Source: Rhytidiadelphus loreus (lineage: Eukaryota; Streptophyta; Bryopsida; Hypnales; Hylocomiaceae). Taken from it: a DNA stretch of 64,000 nt. A program made the translations under genes and the position numbers. The stretch covers positions 49,703,087 to 49,767,086 of the forward strand of contig OX344762.1 in assembly GCA_947034895.1 (NCBI GenBank), given 5' to 3'. Below, in pieces: positions 35,731 through 48,675 of the stretch. The notes below the pieces were generated by a model. It saw only the letters and a program-made list of their open reading frames with translations. It ran no database searches and had not been told where the DNA came from. How positions within the stretch are numbered: the first letter of the stretch is position 1; each line of letters opens with the position of its first letter.

Positions 35731-38700
35731 ATGATGACGCGGCCCTCGCCGCCCTTCCTGGTTCTCACACTAGTAGTAGCAACAATCCTAACCGTAGCTT
35801 CACCATCAGCCTTCGCTCAGTCCCTCCCTTCACAAGCTTACTTCCTCAGCATCGACTGCGGCACCACCGCCGCGTACACCGACCCCATCAGTGGCATCAA
35901 CTGGGTCCCCGACACCAACTACACTTCAGTCGGCACCATCATGGGGTCTGTCCCAGGAGGCGCCGTCACCGCTAACAACACGGAGGCTCAAACACTCCGT
36001 TACTTCAAAGATGCTCGGAAGAAGTTCTGCTACGAGCTTCCCGTGGAGGCCAACCAGTCGTATTTGATCGTTGCGACGTTCTGGTATGGGAACTATGATG
36101 CGCTCAGTAAGCCGCCCTTGTTTAACATGGCAATCGATGCCACGGAGGTGCTCCCTATTGATTTAACCTCGGCAGTGTGGGAGACCATTATCAAGCGCGT
36201 AGAGTATGTGAGGAGAGTGGGGCTCGAGCAGACGAGTATGTCGATGTGCTTTTATCAGGACCCGACTTCCTTGACCACGCCGTTTGTCTCGTCGATTGAG
36301 TTGAGACTGTTGGATCAAATTGCGTATGATCAGCCGTGGATCGATGAAGATAAGTTCTTGTTGTTGATCGCTCGGCAAGACTTTGGGGGGATCACGAGGT
36401 TAAGGTGAGTGTGCTCTCTGCCGAAAAGCTCCAAGAGGTACAGTGGGTGTAGAATGAAAAACAGACCAGAAAACACCAGAAAACGTCAATATCGTTAAAA
36501 TGGCACGATTCCAACTCCAAAAATTGTGTCCCATATGTATACATAAGTCTAAAATCTAGGACAGGGAGGTTTTTTCTATTTGAGAACAGTTGTTCCAAAG
36601 TATTGGAATAGCGTCAATTTTGCTAAATTGACGTCAAAAGCATGAAGCTTAAAAAAACATGATTTTAGACTCGATCTGTTCGTATTCTGTTTATTTCGTC
36701 AATATGCTCTTATTTACACAGGTACTTTTAATCTTTTGGCTAGAATCAAAAGGGATTTGTGATCTTCTCTGGTTTCGTGCTGTGGTCGTACGTGAGGCAC
36801 TGGTTGCCTGGGATTACTTTAACGTAGAAAAAGTCGAATTGCACGCTAACCTTATTCTCCTCCCGAGGTAGGATAATATGGAATGCAAACTTATTCCAGT
36901 AACCATGTTGTGCACTACCCCTTGCAACATGCTTATCTAGAAGAAGAAGAAATTAGAAAGTTCAAAACAGGCACTTGCCTACGGGGGGGAAGTAGTGTAC
37001 ATTTCGATTCGACCTACCGGTGGCATCGCTTTCCCGGGCTTCCTGTCGTACTGTTGATATGACATACGTTTGAAAAGTGACCTGCACCATTTGTCATTAT
37101 TGATCACATATCAAAACTCGTATCAGGATAGTATATCTGAACTCGTATCAGAGCTCGAAGCTCAGTCAATCTACCCCCTGTAGATCATGTGTGATTGTTG
37201 ATCTTATATCAGAACTATCTAGAAGCGTAAAAGTACGTGTTTTAGAGCTGGAAGCAGTATGTGATTGTTTAAACAAGGCAAGTTTTTAATCTGATTTGGG
37301 AAATGTTATTTTTGTGTATGAAATGTAGATATCCAAATGATACATATGACCGGGTATGGAGTCCATCAACCATAGATGGAACAACACCAATATCGACAAC
37401 AGCGGCTATAGATGGTCGGAATCTGGCAATCAAGCCTCCGCAAGCTGTGCTGGAAACCGCCATAACTGCGACCAGCATTGTTCTACCTTATCCTTATGGA
37501 AGTACCGGCAATAATATGGAATGCGTATATTACTTGTACTTCGCCGAGATTTCAGCCACCGCTACTGCTACTTCCAGGGAGTTCAGTGTCAGCATTCCAA
37601 ATGACCCTCCCCTTAATGACAGCCTCGTCAATATTTATACTCTGTCGGGGGGTGTCAACAAGGCCCTTGTGACATACTGGAGTAACATGTCATTGACGAA
37701 CTCGTCGGCCGTGACCCTCAGTTCAACTGATCCTCCGACTGTTGACGGTCCCCTTGTCAGTGGGGCCGAACTGTTGTGGAAGTATCCGTATTTGGCACTT
37801 CCTACAAATGCCGATGATGGTAGGTCACACTCCCACATTTGAACGGTAGTGAACAACAGGAGTGTGAGAGCTTGCAATTTTTTATGCAATTCTTCGTTGT
37901 TTCTAATCGAATTTTACCCCCTCGTGATTCTGAGACCAAGATCTTGTTTCCAAGATCTTGTCCCTGCGTAGGGATCACAAGTTTTGGATGCAATTACCTG
38001 ATTCCCCCTGGTAAAATATATCGAAGGATATGTCACGGGGTTGTGTACTGAAGTTTGTGTTTCACCTTTATGTTCAGATGCTGCGCTTGAGACCATCAAG
38101 GCGGCTCTATTGTTGACTGGTTGGTCTGGGGACCCTTGTTTGCCGGTCCCTTATGACTGGATCACATGCAGTGCTGTAACTTCTCCGAGAGTGCTCACAG
38201 TGTAAGACTTCTATGGAATTGCATTTGGATGAGGGATGAAACTCTGTTCAAGGTCGTATGCAGGCTTCAGCATGGGCATGGGCAGCCTTTTGTTAAATGC
38301 ATCAGGGTTTTTCGTCGTCAAAGATTACTGATTAAATGCTTGTTGGTTGTGTTTTTCAGGAAATTAAATGGTTACAATCTTACAGGCCCGCTTCCCGTTG
38401 CTTTTGCACAGTTAACTTCTCTTACATCTTTGTAAGTAATTTGCACCCGAATTGTTGGGTTAGGGGACTTTCCTGACTTCTGCAAAGAAATTAGTTGGTA
38501 GGCATTCCAGAGTCGTGGTAGTGGTGTCCAGAGAGAATACATAGGGAATCTCATTGTTTGCCTCAATTTCAATGTCATTTTGTACTTAAGTAAAGCCCTT
38601 GCAATTCTAACTCCTAGAGATTTCACACTGCTTTACCGTAATTGCCTCCATCTAGTCTTATTAGACACCTGACAAGAGCGAAACCAAATGAAGGGGTTCC

Positions 38701-41700
38701 AAGTTGAATGTGTCTTCGTCTTGTTGTGCAGGCAGCTCGCAAATAACAGTTTAAGTGGGTCTATTCCTGATTCCCTGGCAAACCTTCCAGCATTAACAGA
38801 ACTGTAAGTACATCCTCAGTCTCCTCAAATCTAACATGCTACATCATACACAGAGCAAGAGAGAGATAAATAATTCGATTTCTTGCTTTTTAATATTCCA
38901 ATGTACATATGTTATGCTCCAGAAACAAGCCTCTAACTCAGCTCCATGTCAGCTTAACTGACCACTCCACTTCTCATACATGTTTTATCAGAATCCTCAC
39001 CAACAACAACCTCACTGGGACAGTTCCCGCAGGCTTGCAAAGGCCAGGGCTGGCGTTGGAGTAAGCCCCTTCAACCTCCCCTCTTTCCCAAATCTCCGAC
39101 CCAACTGTAGCACAAATCTTGAAATCTCTCGAACTTGGCACGTTTTTATAAACCTCAAATCTATTCTGGTCTGAGATTTAGATGTCTGAGCACTTTGATG
39201 TCACAATTTTCATGCTCTGAAACATGCCATTTCAACTAACATGACCATAGACACACCTGAGCACTGAGAAGCCCTAATTTCGAGCTCAGTTAAATTGGCC
39301 AAAATAACAAATACTGGAAGGTTAGAATTGAAACCCTGCTGTCTGATTGAAACCCATTCTCTAGTGTTGAATTCAGCCAGTACTGTGCCCTTGCACTGGC
39401 TCGACTGTTAATGGAAACCTCGTGTGTAATTTTCAGCACTGAAGTGGGCCAAAACTACGAATACTGTAAAGTTAGGAGATACACTGGTCACGCTGCCTGA
39501 TTGGAACCTATAGCGTTGGTTTGATTCAATAATGAGCGGTTACGTTTGCTTGGATGTGCAAATTATTCAGCGTTGGCTTGAGCTGTTATTGAGCCATATG
39601 TTGCGTTGGCTTGCTTGTGCGCACAGCATCCTAGGAAACCCCGTGTGCAACTGCATCTCCCCCTCAAGTTCCCCGAGCCCCAAGCCTAAGCCTAAGCCTA
39701 AGCCGTCCAACACGGGTGTGATAGCGGGCGTGGTGGGCGGCATCCTGGGCTTGGTGTTGATCGGAGCTCTCCTGTTCGTCTTCTGTTGCGTTCGGAAACG
39801 CAACAAGGCGATGACGAGCGGGAGCGTGCAAGGAGCAAAGGCTTACACGTATGCGGAGGTGGCGTCCGCCACGCAAAACTTCAACAAGAAGATTGGAGAA
39901 GGAGGATTCGGGCCTGTGTACTATGGCAAGCTGGGGGGCGGAGAAGTGGCGGTCAAGGTCTTGGATGTCAATTCTCGGCAAGGGACTAAGGAATTCAACA
40001 ATGAGGTGCAGACTCCATTCCTTCTTCTTTTCCCCTCTTAAATTTCTATGCTTAGTGTTGTCCAACTGCTTAATTAATGTTTGCTCCCTCATAGCCATGC
40101 TAAGACTTGGTTGTCAGCACTCAAAGCTGGACTCGCTTGAGCATATGGGTTCGTCTCTCTCTTCTCCTGTCCTGCAACATTCAAATCATGTGCTGTGCTT
40201 TGTTTGTGGTAGCTCTAATTTTGAAATGTTTCTCGCCAGGTACAACTGCTGTCAAGAGTGCACCACAAGAATCTAGTTTCACTGGTGGGATATTGCACTG
40301 AAAGGAAGAATCAAATGCTGGTGTACGAGTTCTTGCACAGGGGCACTGTTCGTGAACACCTCTATGGTACGCTGTGTATCGACTTGGAATCTGGTTCCCA
40401 ATAACGGAGAATCCTGAGTCTTCATGGTTTCAATTTTGTACTTTTGAGCATATTTCAATTTTCGATTCATTAACTTGTGCGCTAGCTGTGTTAGATAGTG
40501 ATTTTCTTTTGTTTGCGATCAGTTACAAAATTACATTGAAACACATGTTTACTAACACATGTTTTCGTGTATTACTAAGTACTAAAGAATGTGCACCCAG
40601 AATTGCTACTTGAAATGAATGTGCTCCGTACATTTCATTTGGCAATTCTGGGTGCACATACTTTTAGGACACACATTCCCACCCATTTTTGTAGTTCACT
40701 GTTCTTCTAAGTTTGCTACACTCTGTTTTATTCCGTTGTGTTTTCTTTTTTCTAATTTGGCTTGCGTTTAGCGAAGCGTGTAGTTGTATGCTGGTAAGAT
40801 TGGTATGGCTTGACAATGCAGGCTCTCCTCTGGCGCATGAGGAGCCCCTGGATTGGAAAATGCGGCTGGATATTGCTCTGAACTCTGCACAGGGTCTGGA
40901 GTATCTTCACGGTGGTTGTACCCCAAACATTATTCACCGTGATGTGAAGAGCAGCAACATCCTCCTCACCGACAAATATGCGGCGAAGGTGGCCGACTTC
41001 GGTATCTCCAGATTAGGCCCCGAAACCGGACAAGCTTCCCACGTCTCCACTGCGGTCGTAGGAACCCTTGGATACTTGGATCCTGAGTAACCACACTTTC
41101 ACTATCTATTTGAATCTCTTTCGGTTTTCCATTCTCTGGTCATGTTCATTTCATCAGCAAAATTCCACCAAATTGGCGCCCATAGAAAAGGCTTAGTGTA
41201 CCTCTAGCTAATTGCAACTCTCATTGATTTGGCTTGCGTTTAGCAATTGAGTAGTTCTCGTACTCTTAACTGCTTCAATCCAATGAATCCAAGGTGTTCA
41301 GGTACCCAAAATTGAGAATAAATTTCTCCATTCTAGGCCAAATGCCATTCTTAATTTCCTGCTCCTAAACGTGTGTCCCTCCCGCTCTTACTGCAGGTAC
41401 ACGCTCACTCAGAACTTGACTGAGAAGTCCGACGTGTACAGCTTTGGCGTGGTCCTGCTGGAGCTTCTCTGCGGCCGCAAGCCCATCGACCCCACTCTGG
41501 AAGATCAAAGCGAGTGGAGCATCGTCGAGATTGTTCGCAACTCTCTACAAGCCGGCGACATCGACAGCATACTGGACCCCGTGGTGAAGAGCTACCACCC
41601 CAATGTGGACAGTGTGTGGAAAGTGGCAGAGGTCGCCATGCAGAGCGTGGAGCCCAAGGGCGTGCACCGACCGTTCATGCGAGATGTCGTTCGGGAGCTT

Positions 41701-41868
41701 CGGGAAGCCATAGTGCTGGAAGCAGGGCCCTCGCTTGCCTCGTACTCCTCCGATCAGTCGTCGAATTTTGTGAACACGGCGCGACCTGCGCCCCATGGAC
41801 ACGGTTATTCGAATGTGGCGGATGCGTCCATGAATATTCTTGAATATACGATGCCCGAGGGGCGGTAG
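35731..41868 (+). CDS. malectin-like LRR receptor kinase, copy 2
   Basis: Ten exons (35731-36404, 37329-37819, 38078-38201, 38360-38431, 38732-38803, 38992-39060, 39627-40005, 40240-40366, 40822-41086, 41397-41868) give 914 residues. The order is signal peptide, malectin-like domain, GDPC, two 72-nt LRR exons plus a terminal 69-nt LRR exon, a hinge with KPKPKPKP, a TM segment at about 530-555, and an RD kinase with GEGGFG, K611, HRD 708-710, DFG 728-730 and LDPE. The juxtamembrane segment between RKRNKA and GSVQGAK lacks about 25 residues present in copies 1 and 3 (including [10 protein letters not shown]), with frame kept. The activation loop reads [13 protein letters not shown] and [10 protein letters not shown], differing from the [13 protein letters not shown] and [10 protein letters not shown] of its neighbours. 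It should be a functional plasma-membrane kinase. Confidence 0.92.
36482..36635. mobile_element. family E-like inverted repeat in intron 1 (copy 2)
   Basis: The left end AACGTCAATATCGTTAAAAT and the right end (TTTGCTAAATTGACGTC) are imperfect inverted repeats. The matching element in copy 3 (49416-49536) has perfect 18-bp ends. Confidence 0.5.
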
Positions 41869-42394
41869 AAACTGTAGGTTTTAGTGGGACTCGAGTTTTG
41901 GATGTTCCTAGTTTGTTGCAACGTTTCTGATGAGGAAAGCTTTCGGGGCTCCAGGACTCAGCTTGGTATGAGTGTTTGGCTGGAGTGGCGGTGGCAGCCT
42001 CGCTTGTAAACAAGAAACTGAAAGGGGCTGTGTTTGTGAGCACAATTCTGTTGTAGGACTTCGAAGAAGAGTTGGGTTAAAGTAATTGTTTTGTAATATA
42101 GCTTGCATTCTCTCCATCCAAGTACGGGCAGCCAAATGTTTTTGCTTCATGTTTACTTGGACCAGTATGCGATGGGGCCCCTGGTGGTGTAATGACTGGG
42201 GGTTTAGTTTTACTGGAGTTTTGGATGTTTTGGTTTGTTGCAAGAACATGGTTCAGTTGTTCGAAGAAAATGGACTGAAACACTTATGTGCAAGGTGTGC
42301 TGGTATCCCCCATTTGTGTGCTCTTAGTTTCTTGGGATGCTCCCAGGACTCCCAGGGCTCAGCTCAGTGTTAATGCTTGGGTTGAGTGGTGGTG
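41869..42394. other. 3' flank of receptor unit 2
   Basis: Homologous to the 3' flanks of units 1 and 3. The second internal repeat begins near 42355 (CAGGGCTCAGCTCAGTG) and is cut off at 42397 by the element that follows. Confidence 0.6.
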
Positions 42395-42397
42395 TTA

Positions 42398-43831
42398 GGG
42401 CCGGTATATACTTGGGGTCGGATTGAAGGCCGGCTGGAACTCTACAAGTTTGAACCAATAGGATCACTCAATTTCTCCAAATCCGGCCCAAGAGCTTTAT
42501 ACTAGGGCCGGATTGATACCATCACTCATCCTACGTGTCGACTTAGGTGGCATAGTTTGGGCACCAAACCATCCGGCCCCAAGGGAGCTATCGGGCCGAG
42601 TTTTTTGGTGGCCCAATTTCCCATCTAGGGCCGGATTGGGGCCGGATTGGGCTCCTCCATTGGATCGGACAAATCTCCACCGTCTACCATGCAAGGGCTT
42701 TTCTTTTCTTTTTTATTACATTTTTTATTAATTGTGAGCTCAATCCCATCTAGTTGAGTTATGTTGTGATACAGATGCTGTGTTACAAGATGTTAATACT
42801 AAATTTTATTATTATTAACCATTGCAATTGTAACAATAATGTCTTTGCAATTGTTTTAGCATGAGATATTAATAAATAAAAATTTGGTGTAGACACAAAT
42901 TACATACTATGTTATAGACACTAATTTTGGTAAATTACATGCTTAATAAGTAAATTTTTTATACGGAAACAAATTTGTAAATGAAAGTCATTGTTGAAGT
43001 TATGCCAAAAATTTTGACATCTACAAGATAATGTGTGTTTTTATCAATTTTGATGACAAATACTTGAAAAAATAATATACTAAGGAAAAATTATGCTACT
43101 AGAAATAACATGTATGGTAAAACCCTATTTAAATTTATCATTGAATTCATTCAAGTTTTCATAATAAAAAATTTCATGCTTTTCTTTAAAATAAACTAAG
43201 AATATAGGTTTGAAAAAGAGATTAAAAAAAATTACATGTTTTCTTGAATTGTATATTTAATAAATAACAACTATTATGGGGCTACAAATATTTTTTCAAT
43301 GTCAACTATAGTTTTAGTGTCAAAAAAAAAAGGTTCAAAAGAAGTCAAAGAACTTTTTTTTTTTTCAAATAGAAAAAATAGGAAGAGAGAGGAAAGGTTA
43401 AAAAAAAGTAAAAAACTCTCTCTTCCATTTTGAAACAGGTAAAGTAGGAATAAAAAGGAAAAGTCTAAAGAATTCTAAATTTTTTTTTTCCTATATTTGA
43501 AATAGAAGAAATAGAAGAAAAAAAACTTTTTTTCTTCCTAAAGTATAAAAAATAATAAGAGAAAGGAAAAGATGCATGTTTTAGATTTTTTTAATTAAGC
43601 ATTCCAAAAATCCAAGAGCACATTAATCAAGAATTCGGCCTTAGAATTGGGCTTCAACACTTTACATTACCTAGGGCCGGAGTGATGAATTGAAATTCGA
43701 CCCCAAAATTCGGCCTCAACCCTTTACATTATCTGGGGCCAGAGTGGTGATTTGGAGCCGGATTGTGGGCCAGATTGGAGGCAAATCGGGCCAGCCTTCC
43801 ATCCGGCCCCAAGCCATGTATATACCGGCCT
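42398..43831. mobile_element. PIF/Harbinger-like non-autonomous element
   Basis: A 1434-bp segment is flanked by TTA at 42395-42397 and 43832-43834. The left end is GGGCCGGTATATACTTGGGG; the right end, reverse-complemented, is AGGCCGGTATATACATGGCT. Subterminal copies of GGGCCGGATTG crowd both ends (42410-42650 and 43670-43810), and the middle is AT-rich with no transposase. A 3-bp TTA duplication with G-rich termini fits PIF/Harbinger. Confidence 0.7.
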
Positions 43832-44171
43832 TTAGTATTGGAAGAATGAATCGGACATTGTCAAGAACGAAGAAGCAATCATTCGGTGACAGATAGCTTC
43901 ACAGTGGATGACATCCCAAAGTGGATGATTTCTGATTCTTGATCTCATCTAATGGATGTGGACTCGGTCGTCTCTCTCCTCGAGAACATGACTTCCCACC
44001 TTCTAGGTTGTGTATGATACTGTTTAGTTGTGTTGTCTTTCATGATGTAGTGTGCCATTAGAGAAAATCTGGGGTCTCAAAAGGGCTGCTTCGCAGCTTT
44101 TAATGGACCTTGAAATTTGGGATTTTTTTGCAAAAAAAACAACCTATTCTCACCCGCCTAAATATGCAATG

Positions 44172-44416
44172 ATGGTCAATTTCGTTAAAATGGCGGTATT
44201 CCGCATGCCATTTTAATGGAATATCTTCTACAAAAGAGAATAAGTGTGCCTCGATAGGATCACACATGTGTCAATTTTATGCTTAGCACATTCAAATCAT
44301 TCCTAGTTCACACATTTCCACTCCCCTCGGACAATCTTTCCATTGTTTTCATTCTTTCAATGGTTTCATTTTGTGCCATTTTAATGGAATACCGCCATTT
44401 TAATGAAATTGACCAT
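44172..44416. mobile_element. 4-bp-TSD MITE (family E, copy 2)
   Basis: A 245-bp element is flanked by AATG at 44168-44171 and 44417-44420. The left end ATGGTCAATTTCGTTAAAAT and the reverse-complemented right end ATGGTCAATTTCATTAAAAT differ at one base. Confidence 0.75.
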
Positions 44417-44597
44417 AATGGTAGCAACGCAAAAATTGAAATTAATGAATAAAAAATTGACTAAATACAATTTTTTTTCTAGGCTAAAATATTTTTTTTT
44501 TAAATTTTAAATTAATTAATTAATTTTTTAAATCGCAAAAACTAGCAGATTTTGAAATATTCACCTTGGCTGACACCAAAGGTGCGGAACTTTTTGG

Positions 44598-44635
44598 GGT
44601 GACAGACCAAGCTCGAAATAGCTTGGTTTGTCACC
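44598..44635. repeat. short hairpin
   Basis: GGTGACAGACCAAGCT and AGCTTGGTTTGTCACC pair at 15 of 16 positions around a 6-nt loop. Confidence 0.75.
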
Positions 44636-45041
44636 ACAGGGCAATCCTCTAAGGACCCCAAAATTTCTCTAATGCATTGCGTAGCAGAGTTCTTGCAATA
44701 AAACATGAGTTTACCAAGTATGAGCACTTGTTTGGTTCCGTATGTTCAATAGATTATGGGCCTACAGTTTGTACGTTAGTTGTGCAATCGTTATGTTTTC
44801 ATGTGTTGTAAGAAAAGTCTTCTTGCATCAATAGTGAGGGTAAAGTCAGTCCAGAGAGTAAGACATAGAGAAAGCTCAATATTTTGAAGAGCTAGTGAAT
44901 AGTCCAAGAGGAATAAGAGTTTGAGAGATTGGTATTCTGAAGAAGCTAGAAAATCATCCAAGAGGAGTACAAGTTCTATATGAAAATTCAAGTTTTGACT
45001 TTCAAAATGTCCATAGGACATTAGGACTTGTAATATCCTTT

Positions 45042-45903
45042 ATCCCTTAAGCTGTTAAGCACTCAAACATCCATATTCTAAATGATGAATGGAGAGCTTG
45101 CATTAGTTGCATGCATTGTTTAGTCCAACTAACTCCTCATTCATCCAGTGTAATATTTGGATGTTGAAAAGGCAACCTTCCTTAACCCCTAAATGCCCAA
45201 GGCACCCAAATCTGGTGTTTGCAAAACTTTGAAATCAAACAAACCCTAACCAAGTTGCTATTTTTAGTAGTTTATATTTTTAGAAAGTTCTTCTTGAAGT
45301 CTAATTTTAGCATAAAAATCTGACCTTGAAAAGAAATGATAGTGACTTCTCTACTCAAGATTTTGTGCAAGGGTACCCATTGCAATCTTGACTTCTTGTA
45401 GTGTTGACAGCTCTTGGAAATGAGCCTCAAATGCACTAGATCTTGGAGAAAAAATCACATTCAAAATTCACTTAAAAAAATTATAGAGTAGTTTTTGAAA
45501 AGCCACAAATTTATTGGAGTTATATATGTTTTTTTGGTCACCAACTTTTTAGATTTGACTTGTAAAAAGAGGATTGAAAGACTTCACATCACTTTTGCAG
45601 TTTTAACACCTTCATGGTCAAACATTATAATCTTTCATACGTGATTTTTTTTTCCTATAAGATCTCTAACATGTCTAGTTTGAATTTGTACGGTTACAAT
45701 TCAAAAAAAATTGATACAACTTATCAAAATGTTGGCATTTTGTTCAATTTAGAGCAAATTCCAAGAAGCTCAAAATAGGCCTTGAGCATTTAAGGGTTAA
45801 TGATCAATTTCATGAAATTACGGTAAATGATATTCCTGTACAAAGATATGAGCAAAAAAATGTGCCAAAATTTAAAAAAAGGATCCAGGCGTTTAAGGAT
45901 TAA
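45042..45903. mobile_element. TTAA-type MITE (family A, copy 2) split by an insertion
   Basis: The left part (about 45042-45181) and the right part (45801-45903) match the two halves of 4930-5118: CCCTTAAGC, TCATTCATCCA, GTAATATTTGGATGTTGAAAA on the left; TTTCATGAAATTACGGTAAA, TGTGCCAAAA and AGGCGTTTAAGG on the right. The element is interrupted by a family B element. Confidence 0.65.
45186..45796. mobile_element. TTAA-flanked element (family B), nested
   Basis: A 611-bp element lies between TTAA at 45182-45185 and 45797-45800. The left end CCCCTAAATGCCCAAGG and the reverse-complemented right end CCCTTAAATGCTCAAGG are inverted repeats of about 17 bp. The right 270 bp match 8341-8621 and, inverted, 9087-9287. 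No coding region. Confidence 0.7.
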
Positions 45904-45909
45904 GGCTAG

Positions 45910-48675
45910 GGCTGGAGAATCGGTGAGTTCGTGATTTAAGCACCTTGTTGCATCCATAATATCACTTTCCTTCTCCTCGGGTTGGATTCGGGAGTCGCAG
46001 GATTACAACTTGCAACGCCGAGTTAGAAAAGCTGTTCGTTAATCACTTGTGTTATGAATGCTCTACAATAATTTTATTTAGAAAAGCTGTGATACCCCTT
46101 GCAATGGAAAGCCAGAGTTGCAGCTAGTGGGGCTAATAATAGGCCACGAGAACCGAAGTGACCAAGCTGAGTGCTGTGCGATCGAAGGGCTTGTACGTCA
46201 ACGTACCACTTGGAAGCTTGTGTGTTTGATTCTTTGAGTTGGTCCTGGCGTGGATTTCAGGATTGCTGCGGAAGGAATGGTAGTGCACAGCACTTTTGGG
46301 GGTCACAGATGGCAGGTTTGATCGAGTGCTGCAGTGCGTGTGTATCTTGGTGCTGGATCCGGTTCCATCATCGTTTTACAAGGGTTTTCGGAGGAGGCAT
46401 TGTAAGTGACTGTGAGTATGAGTTCGGGGTTTTCACGATGGTCATTCAGACAGCGTCGGGTTTTGGACAGAGTTCGTTTGAGGACATGTTTCCTACGAAT
46501 GTGTTTACTTTCTGTGTGGGTTCGTGTGAAAGGCTTCGTTGTTGGGAGTATTTGAGGGCGGAGACGATGCATACGCGGGAAGTTCAGACGTTGAGCACCC
46601 GTCCGGCCGTCCCCATACTGTAGTGTGCTTTCCCCACATTGTCTTGAGACAGGTCTCAGAGTGGGGTCGTCTACATTGTTAGAGTTCTGTGGCAAGCTGA
46701 CTTTACACATGGCTAAATTGATATATTCTGAATTCTATTAGCGACGGTGCAATAGTCTTGCATTGCAAATTAGTAGAGTTTTTTTCAAATTTTCCAGACA
46801 CTGCTCTGCTTTATCCTATCAGTGAGGGCGAAAAATCTAGAGTCACCTTAAAAATTAGTGTTACACTTCGACCTGCCCTAAACTAAAATAGTAAGTTTGA
46901 CTTTTGTGAATTACCGTCAGATGCACTACGAGAGATGATTTTTGTGATGTTGTACAGTTGACCACCGGTAGACAGTTTGAGCATTTTCTCTTCATGATGT
47001 GGTCTGTTTGGAACCATGGAATCATGAATACATGTTCTACACACAATATTGAAATAAGTTCACCTTCACAATTGGGTTGCCTTCTCCCAAAAAATTACTT
47101 TTACAAGCCATGAAAATCAACATATATTTCTACACATATCTCCAGTTGAACACATGGAGGTTCATGAGTGACAAGTACAACAATACGTGACGTAATTCAA
47201 AAGTAGTGCATTCTTGTTCAGTAACAGTAAATATTTACATGGTGTCAAATGTCGAGAAATTAGTGAGAGAGAACCTAATTTCACTTCTTAGTGTAGTCGA
47301 ATTCTGAATTCCTTTTACTTTGTCTGAAGTATTGGAAACCGGGGTTTGGAACTCTTGGTTAGTTCCTGCTACAGAAGCCCTTGTGAAGTAGAGAAGCTGC
47401 ACAATTGACTAACCTGTTGCAAAATGTTGCGGTGTCTGGTTGCAGATGCTCATGTAGACACTTGGAAGTGCACCAAGGAGACGTCAAGAATTGATTGAGG
47501 GACAGCTGAAGAATTCGGAATAATTGCTCTGTTTTCGGAACACAAAAGGTAACCATGTCATGTTGATTGAAACCCAGTGTCAAGTGATGGGAATTTCTGA
47601 AAATGCCGGGTATGAGAAAAAGGAATACCGTATGATCACAAACATTCAGTAATGAAGTGAGAAGTTGACAAATGGATAGTGAAAAGCGTACAAATTACCT
47701 GTGTCATCTGAAACCCACCAATTCCCCTGTGAATAGAGTCATGTCGTGCACGTTGTCCATTGCAACGACTAAGAATTCATATCGATGGTCGAGGTCATTT
47801 GCAATATAAATATCCATGTGGAGACTTGGGATCAACTGTTGCAAGGTATGTTTTGGATAGTTACGGTTAGTGATCGTCAGGCCCGTCGTCAGGCTGTGTG
47901 AACGTAGTGTCACCTCTCCGTTGTCGTTGTCAAGCTGCCTGAGTCTTTCAGCGTTGGATTCGTTCATTCTACTTTTGGGGTACCGATTTCTCATGTGTTG
48001 AATATTTTGATTTCCCCAGTGAGTGGTTCCGGAAATCCCCGGTGAGTCAAATCCTCATTCACTCTAAATTTTTCTGCATTTCTCAGTGTGGAAAGTCGAG
48101 ATTGCATTCACTGAGGATTCAATATGTGCTCCTTGTACACGAGTTTGAATTGTTAAAGCCATATTTCCAGCTTGACACAACAAACTCTTTCCTACCTGTC
48201 CAATGGTGTCAAAAACTTTCAGAGCACACAGGAATTCTTAACACATTTGAGTCCGACGTTACCGACAACGATCGTCTCCACTTATCGCCAAATTCGTTAA
48301 ATGTGGCACTCACTCCGATGGAAATCTAAAACCTTAGATCTAGTCCTTAGATTTTTCGAGCCATATGCACTTGAACGTCTCAACATTGTCACTCTGAATT
48401 CCACAATTTCAACGATTTCACGGCAATTGCCATGCACTAGATGAAACTCAGAGCTTAACCATGGACGAAATTGTGTCTGTTCACGTTCTATACCTTAGAT
48501 TTCTGAGCTCTTAGATATCGAATATCGCAACATTGCCACCGTGAATTACCTACTTTCAACGACTTCCGCTACAATTCATGCCCTAGATTAATCTCAGAGC
48601 TTATCTAACACATCATGCTTTAATCCATTTCTGTTTGTGTGAGCAGGAGAAACATCAACCTTGATCTGGGTATCC
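45910..48675. other. 5' flank of receptor unit 3
   Basis: Homologous to the 5' flanks of units 1 and 2 but it starts abruptly next to the family A element. About 0.7 kb corresponding to 16940-17650 is missing at about 46926. It ends with the shared acceptor-like site before GAGAAACATCAACC. ORFs here (for example 46171-46623) have a partial counterpart in unit 1, but unit 2 carries a stop, so no gene is called. Confidence 0.6.
47037..47296. mobile_element. 260-bp MITE-like insertion (unit 3)
   Basis: Positional and sequence counterpart of 34063-34322, with the same inverted termini beginning CTACAC and exactly the same length. Confidence 0.65.

Larger units (their letters stand above)
43835..45041. 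other. spacer between receptor units 2 and 3
   Basis: No gene is recognised. It contains a MITE (44172-44416) and a 38-bp hairpin (44598-44635). Confidence 0.4.
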
